Shown one piece after another: positions 46,430 through 56,457 of a stretch of 64,000 bases of DNA. This stretch comes from Methylicorpusculum sp. (GTDB taxonomy: Bacteria > Pseudomonadota > Gammaproteobacteria > Methylococcales > Methylomonadaceae), in assembly GCF_030651835.1 (NCBI RefSeq), contig NZ_JAUSBX010000011.1, forward strand, positions 1-64,000. The letters are read 5' to 3'. A program made the translations under genes and the position numbers. Every line of letters starts with the position of its first letter. Position 1 is the stretch's first letter. The notes under the pieces were generated by a model. It made no database searches and was not told the DNA's origin. It worked only from the letters and a program-made list of their open reading frames with translations.

Positions 46430-49204
46430 TTAATTTAAAAACCATTGTAACGATTTTGTAAACGCCTGGACTTCGTTACCGGGTAAGGGCTTACAAAATA
46501 AAAAACCTTGCCCACAACCGCATCCGTATTTCTGGAGAGTATCCAGCTGATCTTGTGTCTCTATACCCTTGGCAACAACAGCCTTACCGACAGGCATAGC
46601 AATACGAATGACATCCTGAATAAATTTTACACTTTCCGTGTCACCGGGAATGTTCCTCAATAATCTGCGGTCCAGCTTTATCAGATCAACCGGCAATTCT
46701 GCGAGGGACTTCAAATCGGTAAATGTCTGCCCGCCAAAATCATCGATACATACAGTGACGCCGGCTTCTTTCAACAAAGAAATTTCAGGCGTTAAAGCCA
46801 TACCGTCGTTCAAAAAAGCGGATTCTTTTAAATCGATAGTAAACCAGGCAGGATTTACTTTTAACTGCTCAAGCTGAGTCAGTATTTTACCCGCCCAATT
46901 CGGCGTGTTAATCTCGCTCAACGCCAGATTAACACTCATTTTTGGAGGTCTGACCCCCTCAGAATTCCAAATTAAAAGCTGCGTACAGACCTGATTAAAC
47001 ATCCATTGAGTGATACTTCCTATATAGCCTTTTTCCTCGGCCAAAGGTAAGAAGTCAATGGGTCCTATGGCACCCAACACAGGATGATTCCAGCGAATAA
47101 GGGCTTCATAGCCCACTATTTGATTGTTGGTAAGTGAATGATAGGTCTGATAGTACAAAGAAAACTGAGAGGTCGGGCATTTCACAGATCCGGCTGAAAA
47201 CTCATTTTTTTCATTTAATAGGCTGAATCGAACCGCTTTAACCAAATCTTCGGCAAGTTGCGCCTGACTAACCTGTAACTCCTGCATCTCTTTAGTATAG
47301 AAAGCATAGCCAAGCTTCTTCTCTTTAGCAGAATACATGGCTGTATCAGCGTAATTGATCAACGTTTCCCCATCGGTTGTATGCTCCGGATAAACGGCAA
47401 CACCGATACTGGCACCCAAGGTCAGAATATGTTCGTCAACATAATAGGGCAACAAAAGAATCTTAAGCAGTTTTTCAGCAACCCTAATCGCAGAATAAGC
47501 ATCTGTTTCGGGCAACAATAACAAAAATTCGTCTCCCCCCATGCGCGCAGCGACATCGGAATCGCGCAGCACTGAAACCATGCGCTTTGCCGTTTCTTTA
47601 AGTACTTCATCACCGGCAGAATGTCCGTAACTGTCATTTACAGACTTGAATCGATCAAGATCCAAATAAAACAGAGAAACGGACCATTTATTTCTATGAG
47701 CCAGATTTAACGTTTGCTGAAGCCGATCAGAAAACAGGCGGCGATTGGCTAAACCGGTTAATTCATCGTAGTAAGACAACGAAGTAAGAATTTCCTGAGC
47801 CTCTCGTCTGGCGGTGATGTCATGGGCAATAGTATCAACCCCGACGCAGTCCCCTTTTTCGTTGTAAACCGGTGTATTAAGAAGCTCAAGCCAGTGTAAA
47901 TCGCCATTGGCATGATAGATTTCGATCTGGTAAAGAGGCTGTAAGTGACCTTGAACACATTGCGCCAACTTTTCTTCAATTTCTTGATTGGCGGGATTAT
48001 CAGAGAGGTAATCTTTAAAATTAGCCTTAAACTCATCCTGACTAAAGCCCAAAATCGAAGTGACCGAAGGGCTGACATAAGTAAATTTCCCCTCCGGATC
48101 TTGCCTGTAAAAAAAATATTCATCCTGGAGATTTTCTACCAGACTGCGAAACTTTTGCTCGCTGACCCGCAACTCTGACGTTCTCTGAGCGACCAGCGCT
48201 TCCAGTTCCATTTGCAGCTCTTGTAATTTCTTGTTGGCTAAAAGTGCGTCCTGATTGGATAGCTCGATTTTTTTATTCTGCCTTCTAATCTGGATGAGCC
48301 ATGAAATCAGCAAGATCAAAACGATCAGCATGGCTCCCAACAGCTTGGCAATGAAAGCAAAATCAACTATCGGTTCAGCCTGAGGCACCCATTTATCAAA
48401 GATATCCTGTTTTTCATCTGCTGACAGCGAATCCAGACCTTTATGAAGAATGTCCGCCAGTATCGGCCAATCTTTTCTAACCGCGATACTCTCATTCGCG
48501 CTGTTGTGATCGTAAAAAGTCACCACTTTGAGGCTGGGAAATAAGCCTCGCTGAGAGAGAAAGTACCCCACACCGGAAAACCCGATAAATGCTTCGGCTT
48601 TACCGGTATCGACTGACTCCAGTCCCTCAGTAATACTGTCAACAAAAAAAGGAGTTAGCGAAGGAAACTCCTCTAAAACACGATCCACATACTGATAATT
48701 TCTTATCAAGGCAACGGTCTTGCCTGCGACATCGGCCCGGCTGTTAATCCCTTTAATATCTTTTCTGGCAATAATGACCAGCGATTTAGACAGATACGGC
48801 TGAGTAAAATTAAACCATTCTCGTCTTTCGGGGCGATCTACCATCGTTGCCACAGCATCTATGTTTTTAGTTGCCGCCGCATCATAAAGTTCGTTCCAAG
48901 TGTTATAGGGCACGACCTCTATGTTGATAGACAAACGCTCACTGATGACTTTGATGATGTCAATGGCAACGCCCTCAATTTGGCCGCTTTCTCCAACAAA
49001 ACTGTAGGGCGGAAAATCGCTATCAAAACCAACTCGAACAGTTTTGTGCCGGCTCAACCAGACAAGTTCTTCAGGGGTCAATTTAATTCTTGATACGGTT
49101 TGGACGCGTGTTTCCTGGTTGTCAGTCAACGCAGCTACTGCCAAGGATGAAAAAGTAATTGATAGTATTAAAGTAAGTACGCGCACAATGGAAGTTTTTT
49201 CCAA
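46430..49204 (-). CDS. SBP_bac_3-PAS-GGDEF-EAL membrane c-di-GMP enzyme
   Basis: 924 residues: a signal/first helix (about 8-27), a periplasmic solute-binding domain of the amino-acid/BvgS type (about 48-268), a transmembrane helix (about 283-305), a coiled coil, a PAS domain (about 338-455), GGDEF (motif GGDEF 556-560, with an inhibitory-site-like RDSD just before) and EAL (Glu700-Ala-Leu). The GGDEF signature is canonical, so diguanylate cyclase activity is likely. The EAL domain has DDFG but reads VAKGIET with Lys879 where VAEGVET is usual, so phosphodiesterase activity is uncertain. It would sense a small periplasmic ligand and set c-di-GMP. Confidence 0.92.
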   Translation of the reverse strand: MEKTSIVRVLTLILSITFSSLAVAALTDNQETRVQTVSRIKLTPEELVWLSRHKTVRVGFDSDFPPYSFVGESGQIEGVAIDIIKVISERLSINIEVVPYNTWNELYDAAATKNIDAVATMVDRPERREWFNFTQPYLSKSLVIIARKDIKGINSRADVAGKTVALIRNYQYVDRVLEEFPSLTPFFVDSITEGLESVDTGKAEAFIGFSGVGYFLSQRGLFPSLKVVTFYDHNSANESIAVRKDWPILADILHKGLDSLSADEKQDIFDKWVPQAEPIVDFAFIAKLLGAMLIVLILLISWLIQIRRQNKKIELSNQDALLANKKLQELQMELEALVAQRTSELRVSEQKFRSLVENLQDEYFFYRQDPEGKFTYVSPSVTSILGFSQDEFKANFKDYLSDNPANQEIEEKLAQCVQGHLQPLYQIEIYHANGDLHWLELLNTPVYNEKGDCVGVDTIAHDITARREAQEILTSLSYYDELTGLANRRLFSDRLQQTLNLAHRNKWSVSLFYLDLDRFKSVNDSYGHSAGDEVLKETAKRMVSVLRDSDVAARMGGDEFLLLLPETDAYSAIRVAEKLLKILLLPYYVDEHILTLGASIGVAVYPEHTTDGETLINYADTAMYSAKEKKLGYAFYTKEMQELQVSQAQLAEDLVKAVRFSLLNEKNEFSAGSVKCPTSQFSLYYQTYHSLTNNQIVGYEALIRWNHPVLGAIGPIDFLPLAEEKGYIGSITQWMFNQVCTQLLIWNSEGVRPPKMSVNLALSEINTPNWAGKILTQLEQLKVNPAWFTIDLKESAFLNDGMALTPEISLLKEAGVTVCIDDFGGQTFTDLKSLAELPVDLIKLDRRLLRNIPGDTESVKFIQDVIRIAMPVGKAVVAKGIETQDQLDTLQKYGCGCGQGFLFCKPLPGNEVQAFTKSLQWFLN

Positions 49205-49272
49205 TTTATTAAGACCGTAACCCCGCCCATCGCCAAGGACGAACCGTTCACATAGAACCGAAGTATAGTCAT

Positions 49273-49312
49273 TTCTATGAGCTATTTAAATTTAAACTAT
49301 GGATTCATAGAA
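49273..49312. promoter_or_regulatory. Inverted repeat upstream of the GGDEF-EAL gene
   Basis: TTCTATGA (49273-49280) and TCATAGAA (49305-49312) are perfect 8-bp arms with a 24-bp AT-rich centre, 69-108 bp upstream of the minus-strand start at 49204. It is a candidate regulatory site. The 49205-49458 gap otherwise shows no gene. Confidence 0.35.
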
Positions 49313-49453
49313 GTTCGCCTACCTATCGGCTAAATAACCACATTAGGCATCCAAAGACAACAGAATTGATTGACCTAGATTGACTCAGGGGCTGCAAAGC
49401 ATCGAAGAATCTCTGCAATCAGAACTGAAAGATAAAAAACTATCTGTACATAA

Positions 49454-49487
49454 TGAAAAAAAACCAGCGATGATCGCTGGTTTTTAT
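49454..49487 (-). terminator. Intrinsic terminator of thiC
   Basis: AAAAACCAGCGA (49459-49470) pairs with TCGCTGGTTTTT (49474-49485), loop TGA, with A/T runs on both sides; it can work on either strand. It lies about 100 bp past the thiC stop and in front of the GGDEF-EAL gene. Confidence 0.9.
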
Positions 49488-49582
49488 GAAGAAAATACCG
49501 AACCCATCCGTCCTGGAGTGATTCAGAAGTAATAACAGCATGCTCAGCCATGCCGAGAGAGTCAGGCCTGTTAGGCTAAAGC

Positions 49583-51460
<1,878 letters not shown>

Positions 51461-51494
51461 CTAAATCATTTGATAAATCAGGGCGCTGGGAAGA

Positions 51495-51582
51495 TGGCTT
51501 CCCTACGCCGGTATTAGCCGGAGTCAGGTTCAAAGGGTTTTTCTCAGCAACAAGACAAAGCTTGAAGCACCCCTAGCCTTAC
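51495..51582 (-). promoter_or_regulatory. TPP riboswitch (THI element) of thiC
   Basis: On the minus strand the conserved pieces appear in order: GGGGTGC, CTGAGA, ACCCTTTGAACCTGA, the P4 arm CCGG...CCGG with TAAT, and GCGTAGGGAAG closing P1. It starts about 130 bp and ends about 45 bp before the thiC start. TPP binding should repress thiC, probably at translation initiation. Confidence 0.97.
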
Positions 51583-51746
51583 GGTTATAGGTTTAAACTA
51601 AAGGATAATCAGGCATATTGCAAGCTTGAAAAAGCGTCTCAGGCTCTTAAGCTTTTCTTTACAGGCTCCACAATTTCAAAATTTTGGGCTAAGTACACGA
51701 CTCGGGCTATCTGGTTAAAGAAAATTCCGGTTTAACGTTCCTGGCT

Positions 51747-51911
51747 CAGCAATTCCCAGTTTGATATTTTCAGCGTCACTTTGGGCAGGGAGAAGCCTTT
51801 CGAGGAAGGTTGTAGACCCATCCGTGGAGACTTGACGGCAGCATCTTTGCTGCCGACATCCCCGCAAAGCTTACCCCCTACCCTTTTTTATCAGCCACCT
51901 GGGAATTGCTG
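51747..51911 (+). mobile_element. MITE-like element, copy 4 (short form, decayed)
   Basis: Left end CAGCAATTCCCAGTTTGA; the right end CTGGGAATTGCTG stops at 51911. Its interior follows the short copy at 40387 (GCCTTTCGAGG, AGACTTGACGGCAGCATC). The flanks TTCCTGGCT and ATCTTTGTT do not match, so no target duplication remains, which suggests an older insertion or later rearrangement. It sits between the TPP riboswitch and the phosphate transporter gene. Confidence 0.8.
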
Positions 51912-52048
51912 ATCTTTGTTTAGCTGTTGGGTCTTTGCTGACAGATTTGCAAGCAGGTATTTATGACAATTTGATGAACTGTATTACGGATCTATGCAAG
52001 CCACTCATTTACATTGAATTTCTGCATCTGTTTTACCATTAGGATAAA

Positions 52049-53665
52049 ATGCCCCGCAAATTAGCAGCTCCGAGGTGTAAACAGGTGGACTTAAAAAACA
52101 TCAACCAAATTGAAGAAGCAAGCACATTAACCAAAAAGGACCTTATTAGATTAGGTCTTGCCGTCATTTTTATGATCTTTGTTTGCTTGTATGTAGGCAA
52201 CATCACTGATCAAGTCGCAGGCCATAATCTCCTTATTGTTGCCGCTGTGATAGGGGGCTATATGGCGCTTAACATTGGAGCCAATGATGTTGCCAATAAT
52301 GTCGGTCCAGCTGTCGGTTCCAATGCGTTGACATTGACGGGAGCAATCGTCATAGCTGCTATTTTTGAGGCGTCAGGCGCTATGATCGCAGGAGGTGAAG
52401 TCGTCAACACCATCAAAGACGGTATCATTGATCCGGACATGATTAAAAATCCTGATACCTTTGTCTGGCTGATGATGGCTGCATTGTTGGCTGCAGCAAT
52501 CTGGTTGAATATAGCTACTTTTTTAAATGCACCGGTATCAACGACTCATTCCATAGTGGGTGGCGTTATGGGCGCCGGCATCGCGGCAGGCGGAACCGAG
52601 ATTGTCGATTGGCCTGTATTAAGCCAGATTGTCCTGAGCTGGATTATTTCGCCCTTATTAGGCGGCTTTTTCGCTGCTCTGTTTTTGTTTTTGATCAAAA
52701 GAAAAATCACTTATCAGCAGGATATGCTGGCTGCAGCGCAAAGACTGGTGCCGCTTTTGGTAAGTCTGATGGCTTGGGCATTTTCCACCTATCTAATATT
52801 GAAAGGGCTGAAAAACATCTGGAAAACAGATTTATTAACGGCAACAACAGTGGGCTTCTGCATTGGTTTAGCCACTTTCTTGATCGTTAGACCCGCACTT
52901 CAACGTGCCGCAGTAAATATGGATTCAACGAAAGCCGGTGTTAATTCGTTATTTACCTTACCTTTGATCTGCTCGGCGGCGTTACTCAGCTTTGCCCATG
53001 GAGCCAATGACGTAGCCAATGCCGTCGGTCCTTTGGCCGCTATCAATGACGCAATCGTCAGTCAAACCGTATCCAGTAAAGCCTCGATTACACCCTGGGT
53101 TATGCTGGTAGGCGCAGTAGGCATATCGCTGGGACTGGCATTGTATGGACCCAAATTGATTCGCACCGTGGGCAGCGAAATTACCGAACTCGACAAAATG
53201 CGCGCGTTTTGCATTGCGATGTCAGCCGCCATCACCGTCATATTTGCCAGCCAGTTAGGACTTCCTATCAGTTCGACGCATACCGCCGTTGGTGCTGTTT
53301 TCGGCGTGGGTTTTTTACGTGAATACCTGAAACACAGTAACGCCAAGCGAATGGAGGAAATCAGAGCGCATCACGAGCATGATGCTCCGGAAAAAATCGC
53401 AGCATTCTTGAACGAGTTCAAAAAAGCATCGATCGACAAAAAAGGCTTGATGTTGAAAGAACTGAAACTACAAGCCAAAATCGAACAAGAGCATTCCTTT
53501 TTAACCAAAAAAGAACGCAAAAGCCTCAAAAAAGTCTATCGCCAGGAATTGGTCAAACGCTCGCATCTTTATAAAATTGCTGCAGCCTGGCTTATCACTG
53601 TGCCTTTATCAGCGCTGCTTGCCGGCCTTTTATTCTTCACTATCAGGGGCATTATGCTGCCTTGA
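52049..53665 (+). CDS. pit: Low-affinity inorganic phosphate transporter, Pit family
   Basis: 538 residues of the PiT family. The two inverted signature repeats GANDVANNVGPAVGSNALT (about 77-95) and GANDVANAVGPLAAIND (about 317-333) are present, each with a partner motif PVSTTHSIVGG / PISSTHTAVGAVFGVG. About 10-12 membrane helices are predicted, plus a charged cytoplasmic segment near 430-505 (HHEHDAPEKIAAFLNEFKKAS). Imports metal-phosphate with H+. Length is somewhat above many PitA proteins because of that segment. Monocistronic; no pho box was identified. Confidence 0.93.
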   Translation: MPRKLAAPRCKQVDLKNINQIEEASTLTKKDLIRLGLAVIFMIFVCLYVGNITDQVAGHNLLIVAAVIGGYMALNIGANDVANNVGPAVGSNALTLTGAIVIAAIFEASGAMIAGGEVVNTIKDGIIDPDMIKNPDTFVWLMMAALLAAAIWLNIATFLNAPVSTTHSIVGGVMGAGIAAGGTEIVDWPVLSQIVLSWIISPLLGGFFAALFLFLIKRKITYQQDMLAAAQRLVPLLVSLMAWAFSTYLILKGLKNIWKTDLLTATTVGFCIGLATFLIVRPALQRAAVNMDSTKAGVNSLFTLPLICSAALLSFAHGANDVANAVGPLAAINDAIVSQTVSSKASITPWVMLVGAVGISLGLALYGPKLIRTVGSEITELDKMRAFCIAMSAAITVIFASQLGLPISSTHTAVGAVFGVGFLREYLKHSNAKRMEEIRAHHEHDAPEKIAAFLNEFKKASIDKKGLMLKELKLQAKIEQEHSFLTKKERKSLKKVYRQELVKRSHLYKIAAAWLITVPLSALLAGLLFFTIRGIMLP

Positions 53666-53700
53666 TACGAATACGTCAGCCGACTGTATAACGAGGGCAG

Positions 53701-53719
53701 TGCCGTTAACTAAACGGCA
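53701..53719 (+). terminator. Weak hairpin after the phosphate transporter
   Basis: TGCCGTT (53701-53707) pairs with AACGGCA (53713-53719) over a 5-base loop, about 35 bp past the pit stop codon; only TTGATTT follows, so termination is uncertain. Confidence 0.4.
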
Positions 53720-53879
53720 TTGATTTCGAGAAAATGGGGTAACTAAATCCAAACAATAGGCACCCCCCTTTGTTGGGACAGGATAGCAGCATTTAATGCC
53801 TATCTAAACCTGCATCTTAGTTACCTACAATCACCTAAGGTCTGTTACTTGCTTGTAAATTACCCGGTTTCTAATAAAC

Positions 53880-53893
53880 TTGATTTAGATCAC
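53880..53893. promoter_or_regulatory. FNR/CRP-like binding site before the msh operon
   Basis: TTGAT-TTAG-ATCAC matches the FNR/ANR consensus TTGAT-N4-ATCAA at 9 of 10 positions. The right part, TCACA at 53890-53894, also matches a CRP half site. It lies 20 bp before GTG 53913. That close, it would more easily repress than activate from the usual -41.5 position, unless the start codon lies further downstream. Confidence 0.45.
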
Positions 53894-53912
53894 ACTTTCC
53901 GGATTCTATCAG

Positions 53913-54890
53913 GTGCAGTTTGTAAACAGACTTTTTGGTAAAAAACAGATCTCCTTGGGTATTGTAGGCCTCAGCTTTTTAACAAAAGGCATCAGCATTG
54001 CCATATCCAAATACAATGAGAGCAATGAATTAAGACTGGTTCATTGCGAATTCATAGCCACAGATCAACCGCCTGATTTAACCGTTGCCTTAGCCGGCTT
54101 GTTCCAACTGTATCCTCTAGAACGGTTCGATTGCCATCTGGTTTTAACGCTTGATAATTACCGGCATATCAACATAGAAGCCCCACCGGTGGCTGATAAT
54201 GAACTCGCCGAAGCCATACGCTGGAAAATTCAGGACTTGATCGATTTTCCGGTAGATAAAGCGGTTATCGACTATTTCTCAACGCCGCCAACCGGGCGCG
54301 TCAACAGCGGAAAATCACTGGATATCATCGCAAGTCCTCTTGATACGATTAAACATCAGGTTGAGCTTTGCCAAAAAGCCAATCTGAATCTCAAAGTCAT
54401 TGATATTCAGGAAACCTCCTTACGGAATTTAGCCGCCTTATTGCCCGAAAACGACCGAGGCGTTGCCATTTTGTATCTGCAGGACAGCAACGGCATGATC
54501 ATCCTGCAAAAACAGGCCACTATTTACTTATCCCGCAAATTTAATACCGGCATCGACAAATTGGGACTAAACATTAATACGTCTGACAATGACAGAGCAC
54601 AATCCGAACAAAGCTCTTTGGCGCTGGAAATTCAGCGTTCACTGGATTATGTGGAAAGCGTATACGGCATCCCCCCTTTTTCCGGGTTAGCTGTCATACC
54701 CATCGCCCAAAACACACAAAGACTCTTGGAAATCCTGAATGACCATCACGGCATCACGGCACGAATTATGGACCTCTCCACCATTCTCGACAGCGACATC
54801 ATGCTGGACGACCTGACACAATCGCTATGCGCCCCTGTCATCGGCGCAACCTGGCGTTATACAGTTGAAAAACTATGCTCCAGCAAGTAA
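53913..54890 (+). CDS. mshI: MshI, PilM-like pilus assembly protein
   Basis: 325 residues with an actin-like/PilM fold. FGKKQISLGIVGLS opens the fold, and the family segment ELAEAIRWKIQDLIDFPVDKAVIDYF and LSRKFNTGIDKLG...SLALEIQRSLDYVESVYG follow. It forms part of the inner-membrane alignment platform with the PilN-like and MshJ proteins. GTG 53913 is the start, without a clear ribosome site; an FNR/CRP-like sequence is 20 bp upstream. It overlaps the next gene by 16 bp. First gene of the assembly operon. Confidence 0.9.
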   Translation: MQFVNRLFGKKQISLGIVGLSFLTKGISIAISKYNESNELRLVHCEFIATDQPPDLTVALAGLFQLYPLERFDCHLVLTLDNYRHINIEAPPVADNELAEAIRWKIQDLIDFPVDKAVIDYFSTPPTGRVNSGKSLDIIASPLDTIKHQVELCQKANLNLKVIDIQETSLRNLAALLPENDRGVAILYLQDSNGMIILQKQATIYLSRKFNTGIDKLGLNINTSDNDRAQSEQSSLALEIQRSLDYVESVYGIPPFSGLAVIPIAQNTQRLLEILNDHHGITARIMDLSTILDSDIMLDDLTQSLCAPVIGATWRYTVEKLCSSK

Positions 54891-55501
54891 ATCTTTATCA
54901 GGATATCGTCAAGCCGCATGGAGACAAAATCCGGCCGTCCCTTTATGGGTGGCTTCTGCTGACAGGCTTGCTGCTAATCACCGGTATGACACTGCACACC
55001 GTCTGGACAAACCATTCACTCAACAACGCAGTCGAGTTGGCCCAGCAGCAACTTAAAATCGAAACAGCTCATGTAGAGCAATTGATTGCCCTGTTGCCTC
55101 CCGAAAAAGAAGAGGCACGAATACGGCTGGAAATAGAACGCTATCAAGCTCAATTGAAAGAATTAAGCCAGAGTCTGCAATTGCTCAAATCAGACAACGC
55201 CATGCAAATCCAGGGCTTCTCAGGTTATTTTCAGGCCTTATCCAATCAGGCTTTTCAGGGACTCTGGCTAAAACACATTTACCTCAGCTCCGAACCGCCG
55301 CTTTTCAAATTTGAAGGCAGTACGCTAAAACCCAAATTAATCGCAGGATTTATTCAGAAACTGCAAAAGGAAGCGGTCTTTCAAGGTCAACATTTTTCTT
55401 CACTGACAGCAGAGCAGTCACCTACAGAAAAGACCTCTATTGATTTTTCTCTTGCCACCACATCTGAATTACTTTTGGAATCGGAGCCTCATGCTAAATA
55501 A
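54875..55501 (+). CDS. PilN-like MSHA platform protein
   Basis: 208 residues: a short cytoplasmic N-terminus with the PilN-type motif QQVNLYQDIVKP, which binds the PilM-like partner, one transmembrane helix (about 25-45), a coiled coil (about 50-110) and a small periplasmic ferredoxin-like domain. It matches the PilN/second MshI component of MSHA systems. Start overlaps mshI by 16 bp and its end overlaps mshJ by 11 bp. In Vibrio these functions are partly combined in other genes, so no firm symbol is given. Confidence 0.85.
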   Translation: MLQQVNLYQDIVKPHGDKIRPSLYGWLLLTGLLLITGMTLHTVWTNHSLNNAVELAQQQLKIETAHVEQLIALLPPEKEEARIRLEIERYQAQLKELSQSLQLLKSDNAMQIQGFSGYFQALSNQAFQGLWLKHIYLSSEPPLFKFEGSTLKPKLIAGFIQKLQKEAVFQGQHFSSLTAEQSPTEKTSIDFSLATTSELLLESEPHAK

Positions 55502-56123
55502 CTACAAAGAGCGTTTTAATGCGTTAAATCAGCGCGAAAAAATTCTGGTAACGGCGGCCGCGCTGATGGTGGCATGGGGCATATGGGATAAGGTTATTTT
55601 ACAGCCGCTTGCAATACAACAAAGCCAGCTCGAAAAATCCTTGTCGGCCATTGATCAACGTATTGCCACACAAAAGCTAACTGCACTTGAACTTGAAAAC
55701 AATACTCTTGAAGGCGGACCCAAATCCTCTAAAACGGTATTAAGCGACTTGAAAAATCAATATTCCCAACTTGAAAACCAGCTTAGCAAAGAAGACAAAA
55801 AATTCGTACCGCCAAAATTAATGGCAAAACTGCTGAGTGACATGCTGAATCAGGCGCCTGATCTGTCATTGATTAAACTCGAAACACTACCCATGATTCA
55901 ACTGACCCAGGCAAAAAATACGTTCCCTGTTTATAAACATGGATTGAGCATCAGTTTTACGGGCAATTATTTCAGCACTCTCCAGTATCTGAAAAACCTG
56001 GAATCCCTACCCTGGCATTTTTACTGGGAAAACATCGACTACCAGGTCAAAGACCATCCGCAGGCTTTAACTACTTTTACAATTTACACCTTGAGTTTTG
56101 AGGAGACTTGGCTTGGCGTTTAA
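55491..56123 (+). CDS. mshJ: MshJ, PilO-like pilus assembly protein
   Basis: 210 residues from ATG 55491, chosen for GGAG 5 bases upstream; the open frame extends further up without support. NNYKERFNALNQREKILVTAAALMVAWGIWDKVI contains the membrane helix (about 20-37), then a coiled coil (about 45-110) and a periplasmic domain ending HFYWENIDYQV. PilO/MshJ-type component of the alignment complex. Overlaps its neighbours at both ends. Confidence 0.88.
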   Translation: MLNNYKERFNALNQREKILVTAAALMVAWGIWDKVILQPLAIQQSQLEKSLSAIDQRIATQKLTALELENNTLEGGPKSSKTVLSDLKNQYSQLENQLSKEDKKFVPPKLMAKLLSDMLNQAPDLSLIKLETLPMIQLTQAKNTFPVYKHGLSISFTGNYFSTLQYLKNLESLPWHFYWENIDYQVKDHPQALTTFTIYTLSFEETWLGV

Positions 56124-56439
56124 CCTGCTGCTAGTCTTTTTTATCAGCGTTCTGACGACTGCCTCGGCATTCGGACAGGGCTATGACCCGACTCAACCCG
56201 ATACCACACAGACACAAACACCGGATAATGCCACAGACGCAGAAGCCCTGACACTTTCCGGGATTTGGCGAACTCAAAAATCCAGACACGCAAGGATTAA
56301 CGGCATACTCGTCAAACAAGGCCAAATTCTGACCAATGGTGCACAAGTCATCAGCATCAGGACTGATAGCGTTATCGTTGAATATAACGGCGCCCGTCAG
56401 ACGCTGCATTTAATTCCTCATTCGATCAAAAAACGGTAA
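56113..56439 (+). CDS. mshK: MshK-like periplasmic protein
   Basis: About 108 residues. TTG 56113 is preferred because AGGAG lies 7 bases upstream, giving MAFNLLLVFFISVLTTASAFGQ as a signal peptide; a TTG five codons earlier has no ribosome site. The mature protein has a Thr/Gln-rich linker, then LSGIWRTQKSRHARINGILVKQGQ and a beta domain ending IPHSIKKR, similar to PilP/MshK proteins that link the platform to the secretin. The start overlaps the mshJ stop. Confidence 0.82.
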   Translation: MAFNLLLVFFISVLTTASAFGQGYDPTQPDTTQTQTPDNATDAEALTLSGIWRTQKSRHARINGILVKQGQILTNGAQVISIRTDSVIVEYNGARQTLHLIPHSIKKR

Positions 56440-56457
56440 ACAACAATAGACTCAACA

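Noticed and set aside
49380-49532. 50-codon frame from TTG across the thiC terminator, rich in Lys/Glu/Gln
   Set aside because: It has no ribosome site, contains the terminator hairpin and has no recognisable homology; chance is more likely, though a gene remnant is possible.
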